From positions 1-17,815 of the forward strand of contig JAIRTK010000198.1 of assembly GCA_031254955.1 (NCBI GenBank): a stretch of 17,815 bases of DNA, read 5' to 3'. Shown here piece after piece: positions 1-10,675 of the stretch; positions within the stretch are counted from its first letter, which is position 1; each line of letters starts with the position of its first letter. The position numbers and the translations under genes were made by a program. A model generated the notes under the pieces. It did no database searches and was not told where the DNA came from. It saw nothing but the letters and a program-made list of their open reading frames with translations. The stretch is from Opitutaceae bacterium (lineage in GTDB: Bacteria > Verrucomicrobiota > Verrucomicrobiia > Opitutales > Opitutaceae).

Positions 1-105
1 GTCTATACGTTCAGCCGCGCGTTCCACACGGCCTACAACGTCGCGCCGCTCGAATACCGCAAGGGCGCCCACATCCAGCCGCGAAAAGCGGCAAGGCGCG
101 GGTGA
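1..105 (+). CDS. AraC-family transcriptional regulator, C-terminal fragment (5' part outside window)
   Basis: The open frame enters from the left edge and ends at a TGA at 103-105, giving 34 codons. The residues YTFSRAFHTAYNVAPLEYRK match the end of the second helix-turn-helix of AraC/XylS regulators, where an S-R-x-F helix is followed by a G/N-(V/M)-(S/A)-P-x-x-Y-R turn. AraC proteins bind promoter DNA through two such motifs, usually in response to a sugar. Everything upstream, including any effector domain, lies outside the window. It is convergent with the neighbouring GH2 gene, with 35 bp between the stop codons, and is the only convincing plus-strand gene apart from the transposase relic. 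Control of the adjacent sugar-hydrolase genes is plausible from position only. Confidence 0.8.
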   Translation, partial: VYTFSRAFHTAYNVAPLEYRKGAHIQPRKAARRG

Positions 106-140
106 GAATGGCGCGGCGCGAAAATTGGACGTCCCTCCGT

Positions 141-2834
141 TTACTCACTGCGCAAAGCGATTTTGGCGCCGGCCAGGCCGTCGCTTTCCGCGGTGAGCGT
201 GATCGCTCCCGGCGAATCAGGACGGCTTCGGATGATGGCGAGGGCGAGGGCGTTGCAGGCGCGGCGCGCGGTGGCGCGGAATGCGGTGTGATCGGTGGCG
301 TCGCCGTTGTCCGTCGCGATGATTTCAGCCGGGCCGGTGACATGAAACCGGATGAGATTCCGGGCGCGCGGGACGGGGTGGCCGTCCCGGTCGGAGATCG
401 TCACTGTGATGAAAGACATATCCTGTCCGTCCGCGCGAAGGGTGGCGCGATCCGCGGCGAGCGTGAGTTTCGCGGCGGGGCCGGTGGTGCGGCGCGCGGC
501 CTCGGCCCACGGGTGTCCGTTTTTCCAGGTGAGGACCTTCAATTCACCGGGTTCGTAGGTGACAGCGTCCCAGCGGAAGCGGTATTCGAGCGGGGCGCGT
601 TTTTTGCGTCCGAGGGAGTTTCCGTTGAGGAAAAGTTCGGCTTCGTCGCCGCTGGTGTACACGTGCACGGGCGTGGTTTGGCCGGTGCGTTCGGGCCAGT
701 TCCAGTGCGGCAGGATGCGCGCCATCGGGTGGTCGGGGCGCCAGCGCGCCTGGTAGAGGTAGTAGCGGTCTTTGGGAAACCCGGCGAGGTCGATGATGCC
801 GAAATAGGAGCTGCGCGAGGGGACAAGGATTTTGCCGAGGGCGGCGAGTTCTTGTTCGGCGCGGGCGCGCTCGGCGGGGTCGGAGTAGTTCAGGAGGTTG
901 GTGGAGTCGGCGTTGTAGGGGGAGGGTTCGCCGAGGTAGTCGAAGCCGGTCCAGACAAACTCGCCGAGGATGCCGGGGTTTTCATCGTGGGCGCGCCATT
1001 CGGTGTCGGGCGTGGTGGCCCAGGGGGTGGCGTGGAGGTCGTAGGAGCTGACTTGATAATCGGCGCGTCCGGCGAGTTTGTCGTCGCTGGCGGGGAAAAA
1101 ATACTCGCCGCGCGAGCTGATGGTCGAGGCGGTCTCGGCGCCGAGGAGGGGCAGGTGCGGGTGCGCGGCGCGGAGTTTCGCGTATTCCTGCGGTTTGTAG
1201 TTGTAGCCGAATACATCGACGACGTTCTGGAAGCCGTTATAGCCGGCCTGGATGTGGTTGAAGCCGGCGGTGACGGGGCGGGTGCGGTCTTCCTCGCGGA
1301 TGATGGCGGCGAGGTGCGCGGCGAGTTTCCAGCCGTCGGCCTCGTATTGCTCGCGGATTTCGTTGCCGATGCTCCACTGGATGACGCTGGGGTGGTTGCG
1401 GTCGCGGCGGACGAGGGCGCGCAGGTCTTTCTCGTGCCAGTCGGCGAAGACGCGGCTGTAGTCGTCGCGTTTTTTGCCGATGGCCCAGCAGTCGAAGGGT
1501 TCGTCCATGACGAGGAAGCCCATGCGGTCGCAGAGTTCGAGCAACTCGGGCGCGGGCGGGTTGTGGCTGGTGCGGATGGCGTTGCAGCCCATCGCCTGGA
1601 GGATTTCCAGCTGGCGTTCGAGGGCGCGGGTGTTGACGGCGGCGCCGAGCGCGCCGAGGTCGTGGTGCTGGCAGACGCCGCGGATGGGGACGTGTTCGTC
1701 GTTGAGGAAAAAGCCGCGCGCGGGGTCGGTATTTATTTTTCGGATACCGAAGGGCGTCTCAACGCGGTCGATGACGGCGGCGGGCGCGTTTGCGGCGGCG
1801 GCGGTGACGGTGGTCTCGGCGACGTAGCGGTGGCGTTCGCGCAGGTTCCAGAGGCGGGGCGAGGCGACGGCGAGGGTGAGCGCGGCGTTGGCCTGCCGTC
1901 CGGGCGGGAGCCGCACGGCGCGCGGCTCGGCGGTGGCGACGGGCGCGCCGGCGGGGCGTCCGTGGGCGTCGGCGGCGAAGAGGCGCACGGCGACCCGCAC
2001 CTCGGCGCGGGCGGCGGATTTGTTGTCCAGAGTGACGGCGACATCGACGGTGGCGGATTTTTCGGTGATGCGGGGCGTGGTGACAAACACGCCCCATTGC
2101 GCGACGTGGACGGGCGCGGTCTTGACGAGCCAGACGTTGCGGTAGATGCCGCCGCCGGGATACCAGCGCGAGGATTCGCGCGGGTTGTCGAGGCGGATGG
2201 CGAGGACGTTCTTTTCGCCGGGTTTCAGATGCGGCGTGAGGTCCACGCGCCACGAGGCGTAGCCGTAGGGCCAGCCGCCGATCGCGCGTCCGTTGAGCCA
2301 GACCAGCGCGTAGGACATGGCGCCGTCGAGGTCGAGACAGACGCGGCGTCCGGCGTCCGAGGCGGGCGAGTCGAAGTGCTTGCGATACCAGCCGGCGCCG
2401 GCCCAGGGGAGTTTGCCGGTCTCGCCGGAGAGTTCCTGCCGGAACGGGCCTTCGATGCCCCAGTCGTGCGGGAGGTCGAGGCGGCGCCAGCCGGAGTCGT
2501 CGAAGTCGGGGCGGGTGTAAGCGATTTCGCCGCCGGGCTGCGCGCCGGGATTGTGCGCGGGAAGAGGCATGCGCGGCGGGGGGACGTTGAGCAAGTCGTC
2601 GCCGGTCGGGAGCACCCAGGGTTTCACGCGTTCGTAGGAGAGCGCCTCGCCGGCGTGGGCGGGGTCGCCGCGCGTGAAGAGCCAGCCGGAGTTGAAGGTG
2701 ACGCGCTCGCGGGCGGGCGGAGTTTCGGTCGCGGAGGCGCGTTCGGCGGCGGCAAACGCGGGGCGGACGGAAACGGCGGCGGCGAATGCGAGGAGAAGGG
2801 CGAGGAGGCAGGTGGAGGGATGGCGGGTGGTCAT
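141..2834 (-). CDS. Exported GH2 beta-galactosidase-like enzyme with DUF4982-type C-terminus
   Basis: An 897-residue protein with a Sec signal peptide (hydrophobic about 9-22, probable cleavage after AFA near 27). Family 2 glycoside hydrolases release non-reducing beta-linked sugars by a retaining mechanism. The order is sugar-binding jelly roll (about 45-240), immunoglobulin-like domain (about 245-360), TIM barrel (about 365-640), a DUF4982-like segment (about 690-770, PVHVYTSGDEAELFLNG) and a C-terminal Ig-like domain (about 785-895). The IRTSHNPP and DEPFDCW motifs are present. The acid/base should be E492 in SIGNE and the nucleophile E567 in LLGAET, so it looks active. Beta-galactosidase is the usual activity of this architecture, but the subgroup also holds other specificities. 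It lies 118 bp downstream of the LacZ-type gene on the same strand. The start was chosen because it directly precedes the signal peptide; no clear Shine-Dalgarno is visible. Confidence 0.9.
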   Translation of the reverse strand: MTTRHPSTCLLALLLAFAAAVSVRPAFAAAERASATETPPARERVTFNSGWLFTRGDPAHAGEALSYERVKPWVLPTGDDLLNVPPPRMPLPAHNPGAQPGGEIAYTRPDFDDSGWRRLDLPHDWGIEGPFRQELSGETGKLPWAGAGWYRKHFDSPASDAGRRVCLDLDGAMSYALVWLNGRAIGGWPYGYASWRVDLTPHLKPGEKNVLAIRLDNPRESSRWYPGGGIYRNVWLVKTAPVHVAQWGVFVTTPRITEKSATVDVAVTLDNKSAARAEVRVAVRLFAADAHGRPAGAPVATAEPRAVRLPPGRQANAALTLAVASPRLWNLRERHRYVAETTVTAAAANAPAAVIDRVETPFGIRKINTDPARGFFLNDEHVPIRGVCQHHDLGALGAAVNTRALERQLEILQAMGCNAIRTSHNPPAPELLELCDRMGFLVMDEPFDCWAIGKKRDDYSRVFADWHEKDLRALVRRDRNHPSVIQWSIGNEIREQYEADGWKLAAHLAAIIREEDRTRPVTAGFNHIQAGYNGFQNVVDVFGYNYKPQEYAKLRAAHPHLPLLGAETASTISSRGEYFFPASDDKLAGRADYQVSSYDLHATPWATTPDTEWRAHDENPGILGEFVWTGFDYLGEPSPYNADSTNLLNYSDPAERARAEQELAALGKILVPSRSSYFGIIDLAGFPKDRYYLYQARWRPDHPMARILPHWNWPERTGQTTPVHVYTSGDEAELFLNGNSLGRKKRAPLEYRFRWDAVTYEPGELKVLTWKNGHPWAEAARRTTGPAAKLTLAADRATLRADGQDMSFITVTISDRDGHPVPRARNLIRFHVTGPAEIIATDNGDATDHTAFRATARRACNALALAIIRSRPDSPGAITLTAESDGLAGAKIALRSE

Positions 2835-2952
2835 GAAGAAATGCGGTGCGGTGTGGAGTCGGTTTTTCCGGTTTGTTCTTTATCTTTTCGTCCGAGGGCG
2901 GTCCGACGCAAAGCCATATCCGGCATGGCCGATGGGAGGAGAAAAATGGCGG

Positions 2953-6348
<3,396 letters not shown>

Positions 6349-6352
6349 GTAT

Positions 6353-7378
6353 TTAAGGCAGCAGTGTCGAAGCGTTGGGCGGCGGGCGATTCATGATGCG
6401 TTCGGCGGCGATGAGGTTGTCGATGAGCGATTGGGGGACTTCGATGATGGTGCCGTGGCGCGCCCCGGCGGGGACGGAGATTTGCGCGGTGACATCCTCC
6501 CAGGTTTGCAGGTCGCGCGAGCGGAGCGCGCCGTAGTGCTTTTCCCGATACACATCGAAATAGAGCAGGTAATCGCCGCCCGCCCGGAAAATCGCCGGCC
6601 CCTCGACCCAGTCGCGCGAGACCGGCGGGCCGGGCGGCACGGCGAACGGGCCGGCGGCACGGCCGCCGGTGGCGATGCGCAGGTGTTTTTTGGGCGGGTT
6701 CACGGTCTCGTCCTTCACCACGAGATGCCACCGGCCAGACGCGCGGATGAGCGTGGCGTCGATGACGCTGAAGCCGGGATCATAAAAGACGCGGGCGGGC
6801 GCGAGAGTCTGGAAATCGGTCGTGGTCGTGCAGTAGATGCGATGATTATAATTGCTTTCCGAGGCGCCGGCTGTCTCGGGGAAACGGCCTTCGACGGTGG
6901 ACGACCAGAAGATGAGGAAGTTTTTTTGCCCGTCGTCGTAAAGGATTTCGGGCGCCCAGCAATTGCGCGTGCCGTCGATGCCGGCCATGACCGGGAGGGC
7001 GCGCTGCTCCGACCAATGCAGGAAATCACGCGTGGACGCGTAGCCGATCGTCCGTCCGTCCCACGCGGTCGTCCACACCATGTGATAAACGCCGTCGGGG
7101 CCGCGCGCGACGCAGGGGTCGCGCATGAGCTTGGACTCGCCGACGCGCGGTTTCAGGTAGCCGGAGCCGCCGCCAAGTTGTTCCCATTGATAACCGTCGC
7201 GGCTCCAGGCAAGGCGCAGGCCGTCGGTGCTGTTGCCGGTGAAGTGGGTGAACAGATAGGCGGCCCGCGGGGAGGAGACGGCGCCGGCGGCATGGTCGGG
7301 CGGACGCGAAGTGCAGCCGGCGACAAATAGAACCGCCAAGAGGCACGGAATCGCGTTGAAGGCGGAAGCGTGTTTCAT
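6353..7378 (-). CDS. GH43-like five-bladed beta-propeller lipoprotein
   Basis: A 341-residue protein with a lipoprotein signal: hydrophobic stretch about 10-20 then the lipobox VAGC, putting the lipidated cysteine at C22. Export to a membrane surface is therefore likely. The rest resembles the family 43/62-type propeller, whose members mostly act on arabinosides, xylosides or galactosides. Motifs in order are LMRDP (D87, candidate catalytic base), NCWAPEI (about 139-145), SVIDAT (D207, candidate pKa modulator), WVEGP (E259, candidate general acid) and ARHGT (H308). The first Met reads straight into the signal peptide, supporting the chosen start. The gene is preceded by a 274-bp AT-richer spacer with repeated elements and followed by a strong hairpin and the LacZ-type gene. 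The family call is reasonably firm; the substrate is open, with arabinan or galactan side chains favoured by context. Confidence 0.78.
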   Translation of the reverse strand: MKHASAFNAIPCLLAVLFVAGCTSRPPDHAAGAVSSPRAAYLFTHFTGNSTDGLRLAWSRDGYQWEQLGGGSGYLKPRVGESKLMRDPCVARGPDGVYHMVWTTAWDGRTIGYASTRDFLHWSEQRALPVMAGIDGTRNCWAPEILYDDGQKNFLIFWSSTVEGRFPETAGASESNYNHRIYCTTTTDFQTLAPARVFYDPGFSVIDATLIRASGRWHLVVKDETVNPPKKHLRIATGGRAAGPFAVPPGPPVSRDWVEGPAIFRAGGDYLLYFDVYREKHYGALRSRDLQTWEDVTAQISVPAGARHGTIIEVPQSLIDNLIAAERIMNRPPPNASTLLP

Positions 7379-7454
7379 GGGCTTGATATGAAGGTCGTTT
7401 TTATAACCGCGAAGGTCGCGAAGGCTGCGAAGAAGAGGGTTCGGGGCGATTCAA

Positions 7455-7483
7455 TCATTATACTAATTTCTGATTTATTATAA
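7455..7483. promoter_or_regulatory. 29-bp AT-rich direct repeat, copy 1 (GH43-proximal)
   Basis: This copy shares 25 of 29 bases with a second copy exactly 100 bp away (7555-7583). On the minus strand it begins TTATAATAAATCAG and ends TATAATGA, so it contains two TATAAT hexamers that could serve as -10 elements for the GH43 gene starting 72 bp downstream. No good -35 was found at the usual distance. The partial dyad, TTAT…ATAA-like outer bases, would also fit a regulator binding site. Function is inference. Confidence 0.5.
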
Positions 7484-7554
7484 CCGCCGCCTCCGGCCAT
7501 GCGTTAACGTGTTTTGAATTTTGCATTACGACGAAAACAAGGTTGGCGAACAAG

Positions 7555-7583
7555 TCATTATGCTGATCCCTGATTTATTATAA
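7555..7583. promoter_or_regulatory. 29-bp AT-rich direct repeat, copy 2
   Basis: This is the second copy of the 29-bp motif, differing from copy 1 by four transitions in its middle. On the minus strand it starts with the same TTATAATAAATCAG block and ends CATAATGA, so one of the two TATAAT hexamers is changed. It lies 72 bp beyond the 3' end of the esterase gene and 177 bp upstream of the GH43 start. Confidence 0.5.
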
Positions 7584-7652
7584 ATGTATTTTTCCGCATA
7601 TATAGCGGTTATTATTTCATGCTTCGCGCCCTTCGCGGTTGCCAAAGCCTTT

Positions 7653-8963
7653 TCAGCTTCCGTCCGGTGTGTCGCCGGGCGAGGTGGCGCTGGGCGGGAT
7701 TTTGACGGAGCCGGGGGCGTCGGGATGCGCGGGGTCGAAACGCGGGAGGCCGTCGATGATGGATTTCGCCACCGGCAGCCTGGCGGCGCGGATGCCCTCG
7801 ACGATGCACTTCGCGAGTTCGTAGGCGCCGTAGGCGTTGTGGTGCGTGCCGTCGCCGGGCTTGAAGGCCGCGCGGGATGCCTCCGGCCCCATCGCCTCGT
7901 AAAACGCGCGCGTCATTTCGAGCAGGTCGATGAGCGGGAGCTTTTCCTCGCGCGCGACTTCGCGGACGGCGTCGGGGTAGCCTTTGTGGGAATTGGTGAT
8001 GCGTCCGTCCTTGTCGAAGGTGCGGCGATGCGGCGGCGTGACGAGCACGACGGCCACTTTTTTCTCACGGAAGGCCTCCGCGAATTTCTTGATGTTGGCT
8101 TTGTAGGTCGGAACATCGACGACCTTCATGTCGTTGTGGCCGTATTGCATGAGCACGGTGTCGCCGGGACGCGCCGCGCTGAGCACTTTCGCGAGGCGTC
8201 CGGCCGCAAGCGCGCCGTGATAGGATTCGCCGGATTCGCCGTGGTTGGCGAGGGCAAGGGAAGGCTCGAAGAAAATCGTGAGCATCTGGCCCCAGCTCGC
8301 GAACGGCTCGCGCGGCTGGTCGCACACGGTGGAATCGCCCAGGAGAAACACCGTCGGCACGCGGTCGTCGGGCGTGATCTCGATGGCGGACACGCAGGGG
8401 CGGGCGCCGTTGAACTCCAGCGTGAGTTTTTCATCCCAGGCCCACCATTCCTCCTTTTGCTCGCGGGGCTTGAGCGCGACGCTGTTCCTTCCGCCGTCCG
8501 GCACGCCCAGGATGGCGGGGCGGCGGAGGTTGACGACAAATTCGCGCCGGACAATTTCGCCGCGCGCGGTGGTGACGTTGGACAGCATGAGGCGCCGCAA
8601 CTCGGCCTTCACCGTGGTGTCGGATTCCCCGTCGGGATCGCCGAGCGTGACGGCGACGCGATAGTTGCCCTCGGGCAGCGCGGCTGAGAAATAAAAAGGG
8701 CGGTCGGCGGTGGTGAAGCCCGCGCCGTGGTCCACCTGCCGGAGTCCGTCGGTGGCTTCGAAGCCGAAGCCGGCGCCGGCGTCGTATCCGGCATCGGCGG
8801 AAACCTTGGTCCAGCCGGACGGCGCGGCGCCGGGGCCGAGGTGGAAGCGCCAGGCCGGTTCGGATTTCGCGGCGAGGGAGAGGGACGCAAACGGCGGCAG
8901 GCACGCGGCCAGCGCGAGGATGGTTTTAAGTGCGGCGAAGCAGAGGCGGGAACGGGTATTCAT
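7653..8963 (-). CDS. Rhamnogalacturonan acetylesterase-like SGNH hydrolase (CE12-like)
   Basis: A 436-residue exported protein predicted to remove acetyl groups from pectic rhamnogalacturonan. The open frame extends 12 codons upstream to 8999. The start at 8963 (MNTRSRL) was chosen because it puts a normal signal peptide at the N-terminus, like the MNTR start of the neighbouring GH2. An N-terminal beta-sandwich domain (about 35-195, WRFHLGPG, FYFSAALPEGNYRV) resembles the accessory domain found on such esterases. The SGNH/GDSL core follows: GDSTVCD with S211 as nucleophile, SGESYHG as the glycine block, GHND with N277, and DGTHHN supplying D371 and H374. All catalytic residues are present. 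An unusual Pro/Asp-rich tail ends the protein. It is the first gene of the minus-strand CAZyme run, 274 bp upstream of GH43. Another polysaccharide deacetylation specificity is possible. Confidence 0.85.
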   Translation of the reverse strand: MNTRSRLCFAALKTILALAACLPPFASLSLAAKSEPAWRFHLGPGAAPSGWTKVSADAGYDAGAGFGFEATDGLRQVDHGAGFTTADRPFYFSAALPEGNYRVAVTLGDPDGESDTTVKAELRRLMLSNVTTARGEIVRREFVVNLRRPAILGVPDGGRNSVALKPREQKEEWWAWDEKLTLEFNGARPCVSAIEITPDDRVPTVFLLGDSTVCDQPREPFASWGQMLTIFFEPSLALANHGESGESYHGALAAGRLAKVLSAARPGDTVLMQYGHNDMKVVDVPTYKANIKKFAEAFREKKVAVVLVTPPHRRTFDKDGRITNSHKGYPDAVREVAREEKLPLIDLLEMTRAFYEAMGPEASRAAFKPGDGTHHNAYGAYELAKCIVEGIRAARLPVAKSIIDGLPRFDPAHPDAPGSVKIPPSATSPGDTPDGS

Positions 8964-9192
8964 GGGCATGGGCACGAAGCAGCCGGAGTGTCGCGACAAA
9001 GCGGCGCTGGGAAAACGCCGGAAATTGGTTTACGGTCATATTCGGGCGCGATTCACAGGGCCGCCGGCGCCGGCGCCGGCTGAAATCGTCCGCGTTTTCA
9101 CCATGAAGACGCGGAGGGCGCGGAGGCTGGAGGAGGCTTGTCCTCACGCGCAGACGCGGAGGCGTAGAGAGTATGAGTGGCGGGCAGGGAGT

Positions 9193-9328
9193 GACGGGAG
9201 GCGAGGCCGAAGGCAAAGAATGAAGAGTGGAAAGTGAAGAGTGAAAAAAGCTACGGGAGCGGAGGGTTTGTTTTCCACTCTTCACTCTTCGCTCTTCATT
9301 CTTCGCCCCTCGCCCCTCGTCTCCCGTC
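9193..9328. repeat. Long imperfect inverted repeat, GAAGAGTG-type arms
   Basis: The purine-rich left arm (9193-9243) and pyrimidine-rich right arm (9276-9328) are complementary with a few mismatches and small gaps. The inner 26 bases (9218-9243, GAATGAAGAGTGGAAAGTGA…) pair with three mismatches, and the outer GACGGGAGGCGAGG pairs with CCTCGTCTCCCGTC at the far end. The 32-nt loop is 9244-9275. It resembles the other hexamer-type inverted repeats of the window in having all-purine and all-pyrimidine arms, but its unit is different and the purine arm is on the left. Confidence 0.85.
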
Positions 9329-9405
9329 CTTCGCGCCTCCTTGGTTAAATCCTTCTGCTCATCCCTTCAAAAGCGTGAGGTTTTAACTCTACTTTGTTAA
9401 CAGAG

Positions 9406-9514
9406 GTTACGCGCTGCCGTCGTAGCGTGGATTTCCAAACCTGCCGAGCACGCAACGCTCGCGTAGAATGAAGCAGACGTGGAAGTCTGCGCTACGACCG
9501 AAGCAGCGCGTAAC
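9406..9514. repeat. Palindromic dispersed-repeat cassette, left of PP2C
   Basis: The outer arms GTTACGCGCTGC (9406-9417) and GCAGCGCGTAAC (9503-9514) are perfect complements, as are the next segments GTCGTAGCG (9419-9427) and CGCTACGAC (9490-9498). Inside is the hairpin GCAGAC/GTCTGC (9473-9478 and 9485-9490). Read on the minus strand it runs GTCGTAGCGCAGACTTCC…TCTGCTTCA…GCAGGTTTGGAAA, matching the cassette at 10676-10764. The two copies thus lie in opposite orientation on either side of the PP2C gene. Confidence 0.85.
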
Positions 9515-9561
9515 ATCAGTTAATCACTGATATTACGCGGAGACGGAATTTCGCAGGGCTT

Positions 9562-9606
9562 GACCTTCTGTCAGGCTGCGTCCGTTCTGCGGCCTGATGC
9601 AAGGTC
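9562..9606. other. Two-segment stem-loop downstream of PP2C
   Basis: GACCTT (9562-9567) pairs with AAGGTC (9601-9606) and TCAGGC (9571-9576) with GCCTGA (9592-9597), separated by symmetrical 3-nt internal loops, with a 15-nt apical loop. The arrangement gives twelve perfect pairs and lies about 55-100 bp past the PP2C stop. No U tract follows on either strand. It may be a structured 3' region or part of another repeat; I do not recognise an RNA family. Confidence 0.4.
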
Positions 9607-9660
9607 GGGCTTTGCGGCAGCTACGCGGCGCGCAGCCTCGGTTAATCAGGGGATAAGTTC

Positions 9661-10377
9661 TTACTCCGCCTTGTCCACGCAAACGAGGACGGCGGTGGCG
9701 TTGTCGAGGCCGCCGCGATGGCTGGCCAGGGTCACCAGATCGCGGGTGATTTCGGCGGGCGCGGCGGCGGCGGCCAGCCGGGGGGCAAGCTCGGCCTCGT
9801 CGATCAATCGCGTGATGCCGTCACTGCAAAAGAGATAGCGGTCGCCGTCCCGCAATCCGTGGCGGAGCGTGTCCACCTCAAGGCTGGCGGCTTGCCCGAT
9901 GCAGCGGGTGAGGGCGTGGCGTTGCGCGGGGTTATACCAACAGGGCAGGCCTTGCGAGGCTTTGGCGCGGGCTTCGTTTTCCACGGAGTGGTCGGTCGTC
10001 AGGCAGGCGAGCCGTCCGTCGCGCAGGCAGTAGCAGCGCGAGTCGCCGACGTGGGCCAGATCGAGGCGGCGGTCGCGGAATACGCCGAAGATGAGCGTGG
10101 TGCCGATGCCTTGGCGCGGGCTTACCCGGCGGCCAAGCGCGGCGACGGCGGTGTTGATTTCACGGACGATGTCCGCGAGTTGTCCGGGTTTGCGCAGGTT
10201 GCGGATGCCGGTTTGCACGAGTTCGATGGCGAGTTGGGCGGCGTCGGCGCCGCCGGGCAGGCCGCCGATGCCGTCGGCCACGCCGTAGAGGCGCAGCCGG
10301 TCGTCACAGAGGAGGCGATCTTCATTGCGAGAGCGGACTTTGCCGATGTCGGTGCGGGCTGCGGAACGGAGTTGCAT
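9661..10377 (-). CDS. PP2C-family serine/threonine protein phosphatase
   Basis: A 238-residue soluble protein with the layout of bacterial PPM/PP2C phosphatases of the Stp type, which use two metal ions to remove phosphate from Ser/Thr. Motifs in order are RSRNEDR (E19, D20), GVADGIGG with metal ligand D35, IGTTLIFGVF, AHVGDSR with D112, LTTDHS, LTRCIG, FCSDGITRLI with D186, and LDNATAVLV with D225. No membrane segment or extra domain is seen. The frame continues 72 codons upstream as an almost pure Pro/Ser/Thr stretch, which is translation of the GC-skewed spacer. MQLRSAARTDIGKVRSRNED is the family's normal N-terminus, so 10377 was chosen. No Ser/Thr kinase is encoded nearby, so its partner is unknown. 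It is bracketed by inverted copies of a dispersed repeat (9406-9514 and 10676-10764). Confidence 0.92.
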   Translation of the reverse strand: MQLRSAARTDIGKVRSRNEDRLLCDDRLRLYGVADGIGGLPGGADAAQLAIELVQTGIRNLRKPGQLADIVREINTAVAALGRRVSPRQGIGTTLIFGVFRDRRLDLAHVGDSRCYCLRDGRLACLTTDHSVENEARAKASQGLPCWYNPAQRHALTRCIGQAASLEVDTLRHGLRDGDRYLFCSDGITRLIDEAELAPRLAAAAAPAEITRDLVTLASHRGGLDNATAVLVCVDKAE

Positions 10378-10402
10378 GGGTGCTGGTGTGGAGTGGGCGG
10401 GG

Positions 10403-10461
10403 GTGGCGGACGGAGTGGCGGGAGTGGCGGACGGAATGGGCAGGGGTGGCGGACGGAATGG
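10403..10461. repeat. Three direct repeats of a 16-bp unit
   Basis: GTGGCGGACGGAGTGG occurs at 10403-10418 and, with A for G at position 12, at 10424-10439 and 10446-10461, a period of 21-22 bp. A degenerate fourth copy, GGCGGCGGAATGG, follows near 10466. The array starts 25 bp upstream of the PP2C start codon, so it would lie in that gene's leader or promoter region. Confidence 0.8.
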
Positions 10462-10511
10462 CGGGGGCGGCGGAATGGTGGAGTGTGGGAGCGGGTAGAG
10501 TGGAGGAGTGT

Positions 10512-10583
10512 GGGGGGAGGGGAGTGCGAGCGGGGAGCGGGGAGTGGGGAGCGGGGGAGGGGAGGGCGGGGGGCTGGGGAGGG
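10512..10583 (+). other. G-tract run with G-quadruplex potential
   Basis: This 72-bp stretch holds eleven runs of three or more G on the plus strand, separated by 1-8 nt, ending in GGGCGGGGGGCTGGGGAGGG. Several four-tract combinations meet the usual short-loop rule for quadruplexes. It is about 135-205 bp upstream of the PP2C start on the strand opposite its mRNA sequence. The rest of the 461-bp gap holds the direct repeats, a GCGGCGC-rich patch (about 10610-10640) and the cassette at 10676-10764. Confidence 0.7.
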
Positions 10584-10675
10584 TTGTTTTCACGCGGTGG
10601 CGCGGAGACGCTGAGGTGCGGCGGCGCGGCGGCGCGGAGAGGGTGTTTTTATAACTGATGGGACACGTTGTTTCT

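Larger units (their letters stand above)
7405..7640. repeat. Intergenic element bounded by 19-bp inverted repeats
   Basis: AACCGCGAAGGTCGCGAAG at 7405-7423 is matched in inverse at 7622-7640 with one mismatch. Between them lies an AT-richer block unlike the surrounding GC-rich DNA, containing the two 29-bp direct repeats listed separately. The element fills almost all of the 274-bp gap between the esterase stop and the GH43 start. It may be a dispersed intergenic repeat or the remains of a small non-autonomous element; no coding sequence was found in it. Confidence 0.7.
8964..9660. other. Gene-free repeat-rich spacer between PP2C and esterase genes
   Basis: No credible coding sequence was found in these 697 bp on either strand. 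From left to right the stretch holds three tandem copies of the self-complementary hexamer GCCGGC (9063-9080), a GACGCGGAGGGCGCGGAGG-type block (about 9108-9126), a long inverted repeat (9193-9328), an AT-richer patch around 9330-9405, a palindromic repeat (9406-9514), a small stem ATCAGT/ACTGAT (9515-9520 and 9526-9531) and a two-segment hairpin (9562-9606). The esterase promoter must lie in its left part, but I could not pick a convincing -35/-10 pair. Confidence 0.75.

Noticed and set aside
2913..2929. GCCAT/ATGGC stem between the two GH2 genes
   Set aside because: Only five pairs and no U tract; too weak to call a terminator or regulatory site.
10378..10593. 72-residue Pro-rich N-terminal extension of the PP2C protein
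   Set aside because: It is translation of a G-tract spacer. The family normally begins at the residue chosen here, and no homologous extension is known to me.
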